From Loxodes magnus (lineage: Eukaryota; Ciliophora; Karyorelictea; Loxodida; Loxodidae), in NCBI GenBank assembly GCA_946699065.1, contig CAMPDV010002057.1:26834-90833 (forward strand): 64,000 bases of DNA. Direction: 5' to 3'. The notes under the pieces are model-generated. The model saw only the letters and a program-made list of their open reading frames with translations. It was not told the origin of the DNA and made no database searches. Shown here one piece after another: positions 25,530 to 39,235 of the stretch; position 1 is the stretch's first letter, and every line of letters starts with the position of its first letter. The translations under genes were made by a program, and so were the position numbers.

Positions 25530-27160
25530 ATTTTGAAAAAGTGAATAAATGAAGTAAGAAAAGAAGATAACTTTCAGATTTAAGGAGTATGCTTTGGAAT
25601 AAAGAAGATAATATTTTGAAAAGTGAATAAATGAAGTAAGAAAAGAAGATAGACTTTCAGATTTAAGGAGTATGCTTGAGAAAAAGAAGATAATATTTTG
25701 AAAAGTGAATAAATGAAGTAAGAAAAGAAGATAGACTTTCAGATTTAAGGAGTATGCTTTGAGATAAAAGAAGGATAATATTTTGAAAAGTGAATAAATG
25801 AAGTGAGAAAAGAAGATAGACTTTCAGATTTAAGGAGTATGCTTTGAGATAAAAAGAAGATAATATTTTGAAAAGTGAATAATAAAAGTAAGAAAAGAAG
25901 AAAGACTTTCAGATTTAAGGAGTATGCTTGAGAAAAAGAAGATAATATTTTGAAAAGTGAATAAATGAAGTAAGAAAAGAAGATAGACTTTCAGATTTAA
26001 GGAGTATGCTTTGAGATAAAAGAAGATAATATTTTGAAAAGTGAATAAATGAAGTAAGAAAAGAAGATAGACTTTCAGATTTAAGGAGTATGCTTTGAGA
26101 TAAAAGAAGATAATATTTTGAAAAGTGAATAAATGAAGTAAGAAAAGAAGATAGACTTTCAGATTTAAGGAGTATGCTTTTGAGATAAAAGAAGATAATA
26201 TTTTGAAAAGTGAATAAATGAAGTAAGAAAAGAAGAAAGACTTTCAGATTTAAGGAGTATGCTTTGAGATAAAAGAAGATAATATTTTGAAAAGTGAATA
26301 AATGAAGTAAGACAAGAAGATAAACTTTCAGATTTAAGGAGTATGCTTTGAGATAAAAGAAGATAATATTTTGAAAAGTGAATAAATGAAGTAAGAAAAG
26401 AAGATAGACTTTCAGATTTAGGAGTATGCTTTGAGAAAAAGAAGATAATATTTGAAAAGTGAATAAATGAAGTAAGAAAAGAAGATAGACTTTCAGATTT
26501 AAGGAGTATGCTTTGAGATAAAAGAAGATAATATTTTGAAAAGTGAATAAATGAAGTAAGAAAAGAAGATAGACTTTCAGATTTAAGGAGTATGCTTTGA
26601 GATAAAAGAAGATAATATTTTGAAAAGTGAATAAATGAAGTAGAAAAGAAGATAGACTTTCAGATTTAAGGAGTATGCTTTGAGATAAAAGAAGATAATA
26701 TTTGAAAAGTGAATAAATGAAGTAAGAAAAGAAGATAGACTTTCAGATTTAAGGAGTATGCTTTGAGATAAAAAGAAGATAATATTTTGAAAAGTGAATA
26801 AATGAAGTAAGAAAAGAAGATAGACTTTCAGATTTAAGGAGTATGCTTTGAGATAAAAGAAGATAATATTTGAAAAGTGAATAAATGAAGTAAGAAAAGA
26901 AGAAAGACTTTCAGATTTAAGGAGTATGCTTTGAGATAAAAGAAGATAATATTTTGAAAAGTGAATAAATGAAGTAAGAAAAGAAGATAAACTTTCAGAT
27001 TTAAGGAGTTATGCTTTGAGATAAAAGAAGATAATATTTTGAAAAGTGAATAAATGAAGTAAGAAAAGATGATAGACTTTCAGATTTAAGGAGTATGCTT
27101 TGGAATAAAAGAAGATAATATTTTGAAAAGGTGAATAATAAAAGTAAGAAAAAAGAAAGA
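25530..27160 (+). repeat. Satellite stretch with dense single-base indels
   Basis: Roughly 16 isolated one-base gains or losses occur here, while tens of kilobases on either side hold almost none. Examples are an extra A near 25,536, a lost A near 25,600, TATGCTTGAG (lost T) at 25,671 and 25,922, an extra G at 25,774, an extra A near 25,851, an extra T near 26,180, TTTAGGAG near 26,417, ATATTTG (lost T) near 26,450, 26,699 and 26,870, GTAGAAAAG at 26,640, an extra T near 27,010, an extra G near 27,131 and a shortened copy near 27,150. Nearly all fall in homopolymer or short-repeat positions and none is shared between copies. Low-quality consensus is the simplest reading; real mutation is not excluded. 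Confidence 0.7.
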
Positions 27161-27399
27161 CTTTCAGATTTAAGGAGTATGCTTTGAGATAAAAGAAGAT
27201 AATATTTTGAAAAGTGAATAAATGAAGTAAGAAAAGAAGATAGACTTTCAGATTTAAGGAGTATGCTTTGAGATAAAAGAAGATAATATTTTGAAAAGTG
27301 AATAAATGAAGTAAGAAAAGAAGATAAACTTTCAGATTTAAGGAGTATGCTTTGGAATAAAAGAAGATAATATTTTGAAAAGTGAATAAATGAAGTAAG

Positions 27400-29486
27400 A
27401 AAAGAAGATAGACTTTCAGATTTAAGGAGTATGCTTTGAGATAAAAGAAGATAATATTTTGAAAAGTGAATAAATGAAGTAAGAAAAGAAGATAGACTTT
27501 CAGATTTAAGGAGTATGCTTTGAGATAAAAGAAGATAATATTTTGAAAAGTGAATAAATGAAGTAAGAAAAGAAGATAACTTTCAGATTTAAGGAGTATG
27601 CTTTGGAATAAAAGAAGATAATATTTTGAAAAGTGAATAAATGAAGTAAGAAAAGAAGATAGACTTTCAGATTTAAGGAGTATGCTTTGAGATAAAAGAA
27701 GATAATATTTTGAAAAGTGAATAAATGAAGTAAGAAAAGAAGATAGACTTTCAGATTTAAGGAGTATGCTTTGAGATAAAAGAAGATAATATTTTGAAAA
27801 GTGAATAAATGAAGTAAGAAAAGAAGATAAACTTTCAGATTTAAGGAGTATGCTTTGGAATAAAAGAAGATAATATTTTGAAAAGTGAATAATAAAAGTA
27901 AGAAAAGAAGAAAGACTTTCAGATTTAAGGAGTATGCTTTGAGAAAAAGAAGATAATATTTTGAAAAGTGAATAAATGAAGTAAGAAAAGAAGATAGACT
28001 TTCAGATTTAAGGAGTATGCTTTGAGATAAAAGAAGATAATATTTTGAAAAGTGAATAAATGAAGTAAGAAAAGAAGATAGACTTTCAGATTTAAGGAGT
28101 ATGCTTTGAGATAAAAGAAGATAATATTTTGAAAAGTGAATAAATGAAGTGAGAAAAGAAGATAGACTTTCAGATTTAAGGAGTATGCTTTGAGATAAAA
28201 GAAGATAATATTTTGAAAAGTGAATAAATGAAGTAAGAAAAGAAGATAGACTTTCAGATTTAAGGAGTATGCTTTGAGATAAAAGAAGATAATATTTTGA
28301 AAAGTGAATAAATGAAGTAAGAAAAGAAGATAGACTTTCAGATTTAAGGAGTATGCTTTGAGATAAAAGAAGATAATATTTTGAAAAGTGAATAATAAAA
28401 GTAAGAAAAGAAGATAGACTTTCAGATTTAAGGAGTATGCTTTGAGATAAAAGAAGATAATATTTTGAAAAGTGAATAAATGAAGTAAGAAAAGAAGATA
28501 GACTTTCAGATTTAAGGAGTATGCTTTGAGATAAAAGAAGATAATATTTTGAAAAGTGAATAAATGAAGTAAGAAAAGAAGATAACTTTCAGATTTAAGG
28601 AGTATGCTTTGGAATAAAAGAAGATAATATTTTGAAAAGTGAATAAATGAAGTAAGAAAAGAAGATAGACTTTCAGATTTAAGGAGTATGCTTTGAGATA
28701 AAAGAAGATAATATTTTGAAAAGTGAATAAATGAAGTAAGAAAAGAAGATAGACTTTCAGATTTAAGGAGTATGCTTTGAGATAAAAGAAGATAATATTT
28801 TGAAAAGTGAATAAATGAAGTAAGAAAAGAAGATAAACTTTCAGATTTAAGGAGTATGCTTTGGAATAAAAGAAGATAATATTTTGAAAAGTGAATAATA
28901 AAAGTAAGAAAAGAAGAAAGACTTTCAGATTTAAGGAGTATGCTTTGAGAAAAAGAAGATAATATTTTGAAAAGTGAATAAATGAAGTAAGAAAAGAAGA
29001 TAGACTTTCAGATTTAAGGAGTATGCTTTGAGATAAAAGAAGATAATATTTTGAAAAGTGATTAAATGAAGTAAGAAAAGAAGATAGACTTTCAGATTTA
29101 AGGAGTATGCTTTGAGATAAAAGAAGATAATATTTTGAAAAGTGAATAAATGAAGTGAGAAAAGAAGATAGACTTTCAGATTTAAGGAGTATGCTTTGAG
29201 ATAAAAGAAGATAATATTTTGAAAAGTGAATAAATGAAGTAAGAAAAGAAGATAGACTTTCAGATTTAAGGAGTATGCTTTGAGATAAAAGAAGATAATA
29301 TTTTGAAAAGTGAATAAATGAAGTAAGAAAAGAAGATAGACTTTCAGATTTAAGGAGTATGCTTTGAGATAAAAGAAGATAATATTTTGAAAAGTGAATA
29401 ATAAAAGTAAGAAAAGAAGATAGACTTTCAGATTTAAGGAGTATGCTTTGAGATAAAAGAAGATAATATTTTGAAAAGTGAATAAA
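27400..29486 (+). repeat. Tandem duplication of a ~1,006-bp, 12-monomer block
   Basis: Positions 27,400-28,480 match 28,406-29,486. The AATAATAAAAG copy with GAAGAAAGAC is at 27,888 and 28,894, and the AATAATAAAAG copy with GAAGATAGAC is at 28,391 and 29,397; both offsets are 1,006 bp (12 monomers, two of them 83 bp). The variant order between them agrees. The only difference I noted is GTGAATAAATG in the first arm against GTGATTAAATG near 29,059 in the second. This is the cleanest adjacent block duplication in the window and looks recent. Confidence 0.8.
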
Positions 29487-29710
29487 TGAAGTAAGAAAAG
29501 AAGATAACTTTCAGATTTAAGGAGTATGCTTTGGAATAAAAGAAGATAATATTTTGAAAAGTGAATAAATGAAGTAAGAAAAGAAGATAGACTTTCAGAT
29601 TTAAGGAGTATGCTTTGGAATAAAAGAAGATAATATTTTGAAAAGTGAATAAATGAAGTAAGAAAAGAAGATAACTTTCAGATTTAAGGAGTATGCTTTG
29701 AGATAAAAGA

Positions 29711-32700
29711 AGATATTATTTTTAAAAGTGAATAAATGAAGTGAGAAAAGAAGATAGACTTTCAGATTTAAGGAGTATGCTTTGAGATAAAAGAAGATAA
29801 TATTTTGAAAAGTGAATAAATGAAGTGAGAAAAGATTGTAAATCTTCAGATTTAAGGAGTATGCTTTGGAATAAAAGAAGATAATATTTTGAAAAGTGAA
29901 TAAATGAAGTAAGAAAAGAAGATAGACTTTCAGATTTAAGGAGTATGCTTTGAGATAAAAGAAGATAATATTTTGAAAAGTGAATAAATGAAGTAAGAAA
30001 AGAAGATAACTTTCAGATTTAAGGAGTATGCTTTGGAATAAAAGAAGATAATATTTTGAAAAGTGAATAAATGAAGTAAGAAAAGAAGATAGACTTTCAG
30101 ATTTAAGGAGTATGCTTTGGAATAAAAGAAGATAATATTTTGAAAAGTGAATAAATGAAGTAAGAAAAGAAGATAACTTTCAGATTTAAGGAGTATGCTT
30201 TGAGATAAAAGAAGATATTATTTTTAAAAGTGAATAAATGAAGTGAGAAAAGAAGATAGACTTTCAGATTTAAGGAGTATGCTTTGAGATAAAAGAAGAT
30301 AATATTTTGAAAAGTGAATAAATGAAGTAAGAAAAGAAGATAGACTTTCAGATTTAAGGAGTATGCTTTGAGATAAAAGAAGATAATATTTTGAAAAGTG
30401 AATAAATGAAGTAAGACAAGAAGATAAACTTTCAGATTTAAGGAGTATGCTTTGAGATAAAAGAAGATAATATTTTGAAAAGTGAATAAATGAAGTAAGA
30501 AAAGAAGATAGACTTTCAGATTTAAGGAGTATGCTTTGAGAAAAAGAAGATAATATTTTGAAAAGTGAATAAATGAAGTAAGAAAAGAAGATAGACTTTC
30601 AGATTTAAGGAGTATGCTTTGAGATAAAAGAAGATAATATTTTGAAAAGTGAATAAATGAAGTAAGAAAAGAAGATAGACTTTCAGATTTAAGGAGTATG
30701 CTTTGAGATAAAAGAAGATAATATTTTGAAAAGTGAATAAATGAAGTGAGAAAAGATTGTAAATCTTCAGATTTAAGGAGTATGCTTTGGAATAAAAGAA
30801 GATAATATTTTGAAAAGTGAATAAATGAAGTAAGAAAAGAAGATAGACTTTCAGATTTAAGGAGTATGCTTTGGAATAAAAGAAGATAATATTTTGAAAA
30901 GTGAATAAATGAAGTAAGAAAAGAAGATAGACTTTCAGATTTAAGGAGTATGCTTTGAGATAAAAGAAGATAATATTTTGAAAAGTGAATAAATGAAGTA
31001 AGAAAAGAAGAAAGACTTTCAGATTTAAGGAGTATGCTTTGAGATAAAAGAAGATAATATTTTGAAAAGTGAATAAATGAAGTAAGAAAAGAAGATAAAC
31101 TTTCAGATTTAAGGAGTATGCTTTGAGATAAAAGAAGATAATATTTTGAAAAGTGAATAATAAAAGTAAGAAAAGAAGATAGACTTTCAGATTTAAGGAG
31201 TATGCTTTGAGATAAAAGAAGATAATATTTTGAAAAGTGAATAAATGAAGTAAGAAAAGAAGATAACTTTCAGATTTAAGGAGTATGCTTTGGAATAAAA
31301 GAAGATAATATTTTGAAAAGTGAATAAATGAAGTAAGAAAAGAAGAAAGACTTTCAGATTTAAGGAGTATGCTTTGAGATAAAAGAAGATAATATTTTGA
31401 AAAGTGAATAAATGAAGTAAGAAAAGAAGATAAACTTTCAGATTTAAGGAGTATGCTTTGAGATAAAAGAAGATAATATTTTGAAAAGTGAATAATAAAA
31501 GTAAGAAAAGAAGATAGACTTTCAGATTTAAGGAGTATGCTTTGAGATAAAAGAAGATAATATTTTGAAAAGTGAATAAATGAAGTAAGACAAGAAGATA
31601 GACTTTCAGATTTAAGGAGTATGCTTTGAGATAAAAGAAGATAATATTTTGAAAAGTGAATAAATGAAGTAAGAAAAGAAGATAAACTTTCAGATTTAAG
31701 GAGTATGCTTTGGAATAAAAGAAGATAATATTTTGAAAAGTGAATAAATGAAGTAAGAAAAGATTATAAATCTTCAGATTTAAGGAGTATGCTTTGAGAA
31801 AAAGAAGATAATATTTTGAAAAGTGAATAATAAAAGTAAGAAAAGAAGATAGACTTTCAGATTTAAGGAGTATGCTTTGGAATAAAAGAAGATAATATTT
31901 TGAAAAGTGAATAAATGAAGTGAGAAAAGAAGATAGACTTTCAGATTTAAGGAGTATGCTTTGGAATAAAAGAAGATAATATTTTGAAAAGTGAATAAAT
32001 GAAGTAAGAAAAGAAGATAACTTTCAGATTTAAGGAGTATGCTTTGGAATAAAAGAAGATAATATTTTGAAAAGTGAATAAATGAAGTAAGAAAAGAAGA
32101 TAGACTTTCAGATTTAAGGAGTATGCTTTGGAATAAAAGAAGATAATATTTTGAAAAGTGAATAAATGAAGTAAGAAAAGAAGATAGACTTTCAGATTTA
32201 AGGAGTATGCTTTGAGATAAAAGAAGATATTATTTTTAAAAGTGAATAATAAAAGTAAGAAAAGAAGATAGACTTTCAGATTTAAGGAGTATGCTTTGGA
32301 ATAAAAGAAGATAATATTTTGAAAAGTGAATAAATGAAGTGAGAAAAGAAGATAACTTTCAGATTTAAGGAGTATGCTTTAAGAAAAAGAAGATAATATT
32401 TTGAAAAGTGAATAAATGAAGTAAGAAAAGAAGATAGACTTTCAGATTTAAGGAGTATGCTTTGAGATAAAAGAAGATAATATTTTGAAAAGTGAATAAA
32501 TGAAGTAAGAAAAGAAGATAGACTTTCAGATTTAAGGAGTATGCTTTGAGATAAAAGAAGATAATATTTTGAAAAGTGAATAAATGAAGTAAGAAAAGAA
32601 GATAAACTTTCAGATTTAAGGAGTATGCTTTGAGATAAAAGAAGATAATATTTTGAAAAGTGAATAAATGAAGTAAGAAAAGAAGATAGACTTTCAGATT

Positions 32701-35700
32701 TAAGGAGTATGCTTTGGAATAAAAGAAGATAATATTTTGAAAAGTGAATAAATGAAGTAAGAAAAGAAGATAGACTTTCAGATTTAAGGAGTATGCTTTG
32801 GAATAAAAGAAGATAATATTTTGAAAAGTGAATAAATGAAGTGAGAAAAGAAGATAAACTTTCAGATTTAAGGATTATGCTTTGAGAAAAAGAAGATAAT
32901 ATTTTAAAAAGTGAATAAATGAAGTAAGAAAAGAAGATAGACTTTCAGATTTAAGGATTATGCTTTGAGATAAAAGAAGATAATATTTTGAAAAGTGAAT
33001 AAATGAAGTGAGAAAAGATGATAAATCTTCAGATTTAAGGAGTATGCTTTGAGAAAAAGAAGATAATATTTTGAAAAGTGAATAAATGAAGTAAGAAAAG
33101 AAGATAACTTTCAGATTTAAGGAGTATGCTTTGAGAAAAAGAAGATAATATTTTGAAAAGTGAATAAATGAAGTGAGAAAAGAAGATAGACTTTCAGATT
33201 TAAGGAGTATGCTTTGAGATAAAAGAAGATAATATTTTGAAAAGTGAATAAATGAAGTAAGAAAAGAAGATAGACTTTCAGATTTAAGGAGTATGCTTTG
33301 AGATAAAAGAAGATAATATTTTGAAAAGTGAATAAATGAAGTAAGACAAGAAGATAAACTTTCAGATTTAAGGAGTATGCTTTGAGATAAAAGAAGATAA
33401 TATTTTGAAAAGTGAATAATAAAAGTAAGAAAAGAAGAAAGACTTTCAGATTTAAGGAGTATGCTTTGGAATAAAAGAAGATAATATTTTGAAAAGTGAA
33501 TAAATGAAGTAAGAAAAGAAGATAGACTTTCAGATTTAAGGAGTATGCTTTGAGATAAAAGAAGATAATATTTTGAAAAGTGAATAAATGAAGTAAGAAA
33601 AGAAGATAAACTTTCAGATTTAAGGAGTATGCTTTGAGATAAAAGAAGATAATATTTTGAAAAGTGAATAAATGAAGTAAGAAAAGATGATAGACTTTCA
33701 GATTTAAGGAGTATGCTTTGAGATAAAAGAAGATAATATTTTGAAAAGTGAATAAATGAAGTAAGAAAAGAAGATAAACTTTCAGATTTAAGGAGTATGC
33801 TTTGGAATAAAAGAAGATAATATTTTGAAAAGTGAATAAATGAAGTAAGAAAAGAAGATAGACTTTCAGATTTAAGGAGTATGCTTTGAGATAAAAGAAG
33901 ATAATATTTTGAAAAGTGAATAAATGAAGTAAGAAAAGAAGATAGACTTTCAGATTTAAGGAGTATGCTTTGGAATAAAAGAAGATAATATTTTGAAAAG
34001 TGAATAAATGAAGTGAGAAAAGAAGATAGACTTTCAGATTTAAGGAGTATGCTTTGGAATAAAAGAAGATAATATTTTGAAAAGTGAATAAATGAAGTAA
34101 GAAAAGAAGATAGACTTTCAGATTTAAGGAGTATGCTTTGGAATAAAAGAAGATAATATTTTGAAAAGTGAATAAATGAAGTGAGAAAAGAAGATAAACT
34201 TTCAGATTTAAGGATTATGCTTTGAGAAAAAGAAGATAATATTTTGAAAAGTGAATAAATGAAGTAAGAAAAGAAGATAGACTTTCAGATTTAAGGAGTA
34301 TGCTTTGAGATAAAAGAAGATAATATTTTGAAAAGTGAATAAATGAAGTAAGACAAGAAGATAAACTTTCAGATTTAAGGAGTATGCTTTGAGATAAAAG
34401 AAGATAATATTTTGAAAAGTGAATAAATGAAGTGAGAAAAGAAGATAGACTTTCAGATTTAAGGAGTATGCTTTGGAATAAAAGAAGATAATATTTTGAA
34501 AAGTGAATAAATGAAGTAAGAAAAGAAGATAGACTTTCAGATTTAAGGAGTATGCTTTGAGATAAAAGAAGATATTATTTTTAAAAGTGAATAATAAAAG
34601 TAAGAAAAGAAGATAGACTTTCAGATTTAAGGAGTATGCTTTGAGATAAAAGAAGATAATATTTTGAAAAGTGAATAAATGAAGTGAGAAAAGATTGTAA
34701 ATCTTCAGATTTAAGGAGTATGCTTTGGAATAAAAGAAGATAATATTTTGAAAAGTGAATAAATGAAGTAAGAAAAGAAGATAGACTTTCAGATTTAAGG
34801 AGTATGCTTTGAGATAAAAGAAGATAATATTTTGAAAAGTGAATAAATGAAGTAAGAAAAGAAGATAACTTTCAGATTTAAGGAGTATGCTTTGGAATAA
34901 AAGAAGATAATATTTTGAAAAGTGAATAAATGAAGTAAGAAAAGAAGATAGACTTTCAGATTTAAGGAGTATGCTTTGGAATAAAAGAAGATAATATTTT
35001 GAAAAGTGAATAAATGAAGTAAGAAAAGAAGATAGACTTTCAGATTTAAGGAGTATGCTTTGAGATAAAAGAAGATATTATTTTTAAAAGTGAATAAATG
35101 AAGTGAGAAAAGAAGATAGACTTTCAGATTTAAGGAGTATGCTTTGAGATAAAAGAAGATAATATTTTGAAAAGTGAATAAATGAAGTAAGAAAAGAAGA
35201 AAGACTTTCAGATTTAAGGATTATGCTTTGGAATAAAAGAAGATAATATTTTGAAAAGTGAATAAATGAAGTAAGAAAAGAAGATAGACTTTCAGATTTA
35301 AGGAGTATGCTTTGGAATAAAAGAAGATAATATTTTGAAAAGTGAATAAATGAAGTGAGAAAAGAAGATAGACTTTCAGATTTAAGGAGTATGCTTTGAG
35401 AAAAAGAAGATAATATTTTGAAAAGTGAATAAATGAAGTAAGAAAAGAAGATAGACTTTCAGATTTAAGGAGTATGCTTTGGAATAAAAGAAGATAATAT
35501 TTTGAAAAGTGAATAATAAAAGTAAGAAAAGAAGATAGACTTTCAGATTTAAGGAGTATGCTTTGGAATAAAAGAAGATAATATTTTGAAAAGTGAATAA
35601 ATGAAGTGAGAAAAGAAGATAGACTTTCAGATTTAAGGAGTATGCTTTGGAATAAAAGAAGATAATATTTTGAAAAGTGAATAAATGAAGTAAGAAAAGA

Positions 35701-38700
35701 AGATAGACTTTCAGATTTAAGGAGTATGCTTTGAGAAAAAGAAGATAATATTTTGAAAAGTGAATAAATGAAGTAAGAAAAGAAGATAGACTTTCAGATT
35801 TAAGGAGTATGCTTTGAGATAAAAGAAGATATTATTTTTAAAAGTGAATAATAAAAGTAAGAAAAGAAGATAGACTTTCAGATTTAAGGAGTATGCTTTG
35901 AGAAAAAGAAGATAATATTTTGAAAAGTGAATAAATGAAGTAAGAAAAGAAGATAAACTTTCAGATTTAAGGAGTATGCTTTGAGATAAAAGAAGATAAT
36001 ATTTTGAAAAGTGAATAAATGAAGTAAGAAAAGAAGATAGACTTTCAGATTTAAGGAGTATGCTTTGAGAAAAAAGAAGATAATATTTTGAAAAGTGAAT
36101 AATAAAAGTAAGAAAAGAAGAAAGACTTTCAGATTTAAGGAGTATGCTTTGAGATAAAAGAAGATAATATTTTGAAAAGTGAATAAATGAAGTAAGAAAA
36201 GAAGATAAACTTTCAGATTTAAGGAGTATGCTTTGAGATAAAAGAAGATAATATTTTGAAAAGTGAATAAATGAAGTAAGAAAAGAAGATAGACTTTCAG
36301 ATTTAAGGAGTATGCTTTGGAATAAAAGAAGATAATATTTTGAAAAGTGAATAAATGAAGTAAGAAAAGAAGATAGACTTTCAGATTTAAGGAGTATGCT
36401 TTGGAATAAAAGAAGATAATATTTTGAAAAGTAAATAAAGTAAGTAAGAAAAGAAGATAAACTTTCAGATTTAAGGAGTATGCTTTGAGATAAAAGAAGA
36501 TAATATTTTGAAAAGTGAATAAATGAAGTAAGAAAAGAAGATAGACTTTCAGATTTAAGGATTATGCTTTGAGATAAAAGAAGATAATATTTTGAAAAGT
36601 GAATAAATGAAGTAAGAAAAGATGATAAATCTTCAGATTTAAGGAGTATGCTTTGGAATAAAAGAAGATAATATTTTGAAAAGTGAATAAATGAAGTAAG
36701 AAAAGAAGATAGACTTTCAGATTTAAGGAGTATGCTTTGGAATAAAAGAAGATAATATTTTGAAAAGTGAATAAATGAAGTAAGAAAAGAAGATAGACTT
36801 TCAGATTTAAGGAGTATGCTTTGAGATAAAAGAAGATAATATTTTGAAAAGTGAATAAATGAAGTAAGAAAAGAAGATAAACTTTCAGATTTAAGGAGTA
36901 TGCTTTGGAATAAAAGAAGATAATATTTTGAAAAGTGAATAAATGAAGTGAGAAAAGAAGATAAACTTTCAGATTTAAGGATTATGCTTTGAGAAAAAGA
37001 AGATAATATTTTGAAAAGTGAATAAATGAAGTAAGAAAAGAAGATAGACTTTCAGATTTAAGGAGTATGCTTTGAGATAAAAGAAGATAATATTTTGAAA
37101 AGTGAATAAATGAAGTAAGAAAAGATGATAGACTTTCAGATTTAAGGAGTATGCTTTGAGATAAAAGAAGATAATATTTTGAAAAGTGAATAAATGAAGT
37201 AAGAAAAGAAGATAAACTTTCAGATTTAAGGAGTATGCTTTGGAATAAAAGAAGATAATATTTTGAAAAGTGAATAAATGAAGTAAGAAAAGAAGATAGA
37301 CTTTCAGATTTAAGGAGTATGCTTTGAGATAAAAGAAGATAATATTTTGAAAAGTGAATAAATGAAGTAAGAAAAGAAGATAGACTTTCAGATTTAAGGA
37401 TTATGCTTTGGAATAAAAGAAGATAATATTTTGAAAAGTGAATAAATGAAGTAAGAAAAGAAGATAAACTTTCAGATTTAAGGAGTATGCTTTGAGATAA
37501 AAGAAGATAATATTTTGAAAAGTGAATAAATGAAGTAAGAAAAGAAGATAGACTTTCAGATTTGAGGATTATGCTTTGAGATAAAAGAAGATAATATTTT
37601 GAAAAGTGAATAAATGAAGTAAGAAAAGATGATAGACTTTCAGATTTAAGGAGTATGCTTTGAGATAAAAGAAGATAATATTTTGAAAAGTGAATAAATG
37701 AAGTAAGAAAAGAAGAAAGACTTTCAGATTTAAGGAGTATGCTTTGAGATAAAAGAAGATAATATTTTGAAAAGTGAATAAATGAAGTAAGAAAAGAAGA
37801 TAAACTTTCAGATTTAAGGAGTATGCTTTGGAATAAAAGAAGATAATATTTTGAAAAGTGAATAAATGAAGTAAGAAAAGAAGATAGACTTTCAGATTTA
37901 AGGAGTATGCTTTGGAATAAAAGAAGATAATATTTTGAAAAGTGAATAAATGAAGTAAGAAAAGAAGATAGACTTTCAGATTTAAGGAGTATGCTTTGGA
38001 ATAAAAGAAGATAATATTTTGAAAAGTGAATAAATGAAGTGAGAAAAGAAGATAAACTTTCAGATTTAAGGATTATGCTTTGAGAAAAAGAAGATAATAT
38101 TTTGAAAAGTGAATAAATGAAGTAAGAAAAGAAGATAGACTTTCAGATTTAAGGATTATGCTTTGAGATAAAAGAAGATAATATTTTGAAAAGTGAATAA
38201 ATGAAGTGAGAAAAGATGATAAATCTTCAGATTTAAGGAGTATGCTTTGAGAAAAAGAAGATAATATTTTGAAAAGTGAATAAATGAAGTAAGAAAAGAA
38301 GATAAACTTTCAGATTTAAGGAGTATGCTTTGAGATAAAAGAAGATAATATTTTGAAAAGTGAATAAATGAAGTGAGAAAAGAAGATAGACTTTCAGATT
38401 TAAGGAGTATGCTTTGGAATAAAAGAAGATAATATTTTGAAAAGTGAATAAATGAAGTAAGAAAAGAAGATAAACTTTCAGATTTAAGGAGTATGCTTTG
38501 GAATAAAAGAAGATAATATTTTGAAAAGTGAATAAATGAAGTAAGAAAAGAAGATAGACTTTCAGATTTAAGGAGTATGCTTTGAGATAAAAGAAGATAA
38601 TATTTTGAAAAGTGAATAAATGAAGTAAGAAAAGAAGATAGACTTTCAGATGCTTTTAAGGAGTGAAGTGCTTTGGAATGCTTTGAGAAAAAGAAGATAA

Positions 38701-39235
38701 TATTTTGAAAAGTGAATAAATGAAGTGAGAAAAGAAGATAAAACTTTGAGATAAAAGAAGATAATATTTTGAAAAGGATTATGCTTTGAGAAAAAGAAGA
38801 TAATATTTTGAAAAGTGAATAAATGAAGTAAGAAAAGAAGATAGACTTTCAGATTTAAGGATTATGCTTTGAGATAAAAGAAGATAATATTTTGAAAAGT
38901 GAATAAATGAAGTAAGAAAAGAAGAAAGACTTTCAGATTTAAGGAGTATGCTTTGGAATAAAAGAATATAATATTTTGAAAAGTGAATAAATGAAGTAAG
39001 AAAAGAAGATAACTTTCAGATTTAAGGAGTATGCTTTGGAATAAAAGAAGATAATATTTTGAAAAGTGAATAAATGAAGTAAGAAAAGATGATAGACTTT
39101 CAGATTTAAGGAGTATGCTTTGGAATAAAAGAAGATAATATTTTGAAAAGTGAATAAATGAAGTAAGAAAAGAAGATAGACTTTCAGATTTAAGGAGTAT
39201 GCTTTGAGATAAAAGAAGATATTATTTTTAAAAGT
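29711..39235 (+). repeat. Subarray D: GATATTATTTTT variant domain
   Basis: Seven copies carry AGATATTATTTTTAAAAG in place of AGATAATATTTTGAAAAG, starting at 29,711, 30,213, 32,225, 34,570, 35,073, 35,827 and 39,217. I saw none outside this interval. The change destroys the AATATT palindrome present in almost every other copy. Offsets of 502-503 bp (29,711 to 30,213, and 34,570 to 35,073) and the matching surroundings of 29,826 and 34,685 (about 4,859 bp apart) show that the copies travelled with neighbouring monomers. The 3,390-bp offset from 35,827 to 39,217 is shared by the GTAAATAAAG copies at 36,431 and 39,821. Confidence 0.75.

Noticed and set aside
38603-38806. Transposon insertion or target-site duplication at the scrambled patch
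   Set aside because: All pieces are derived from the monomer itself; there is no foreign sequence, terminal repeat or flanking duplication.
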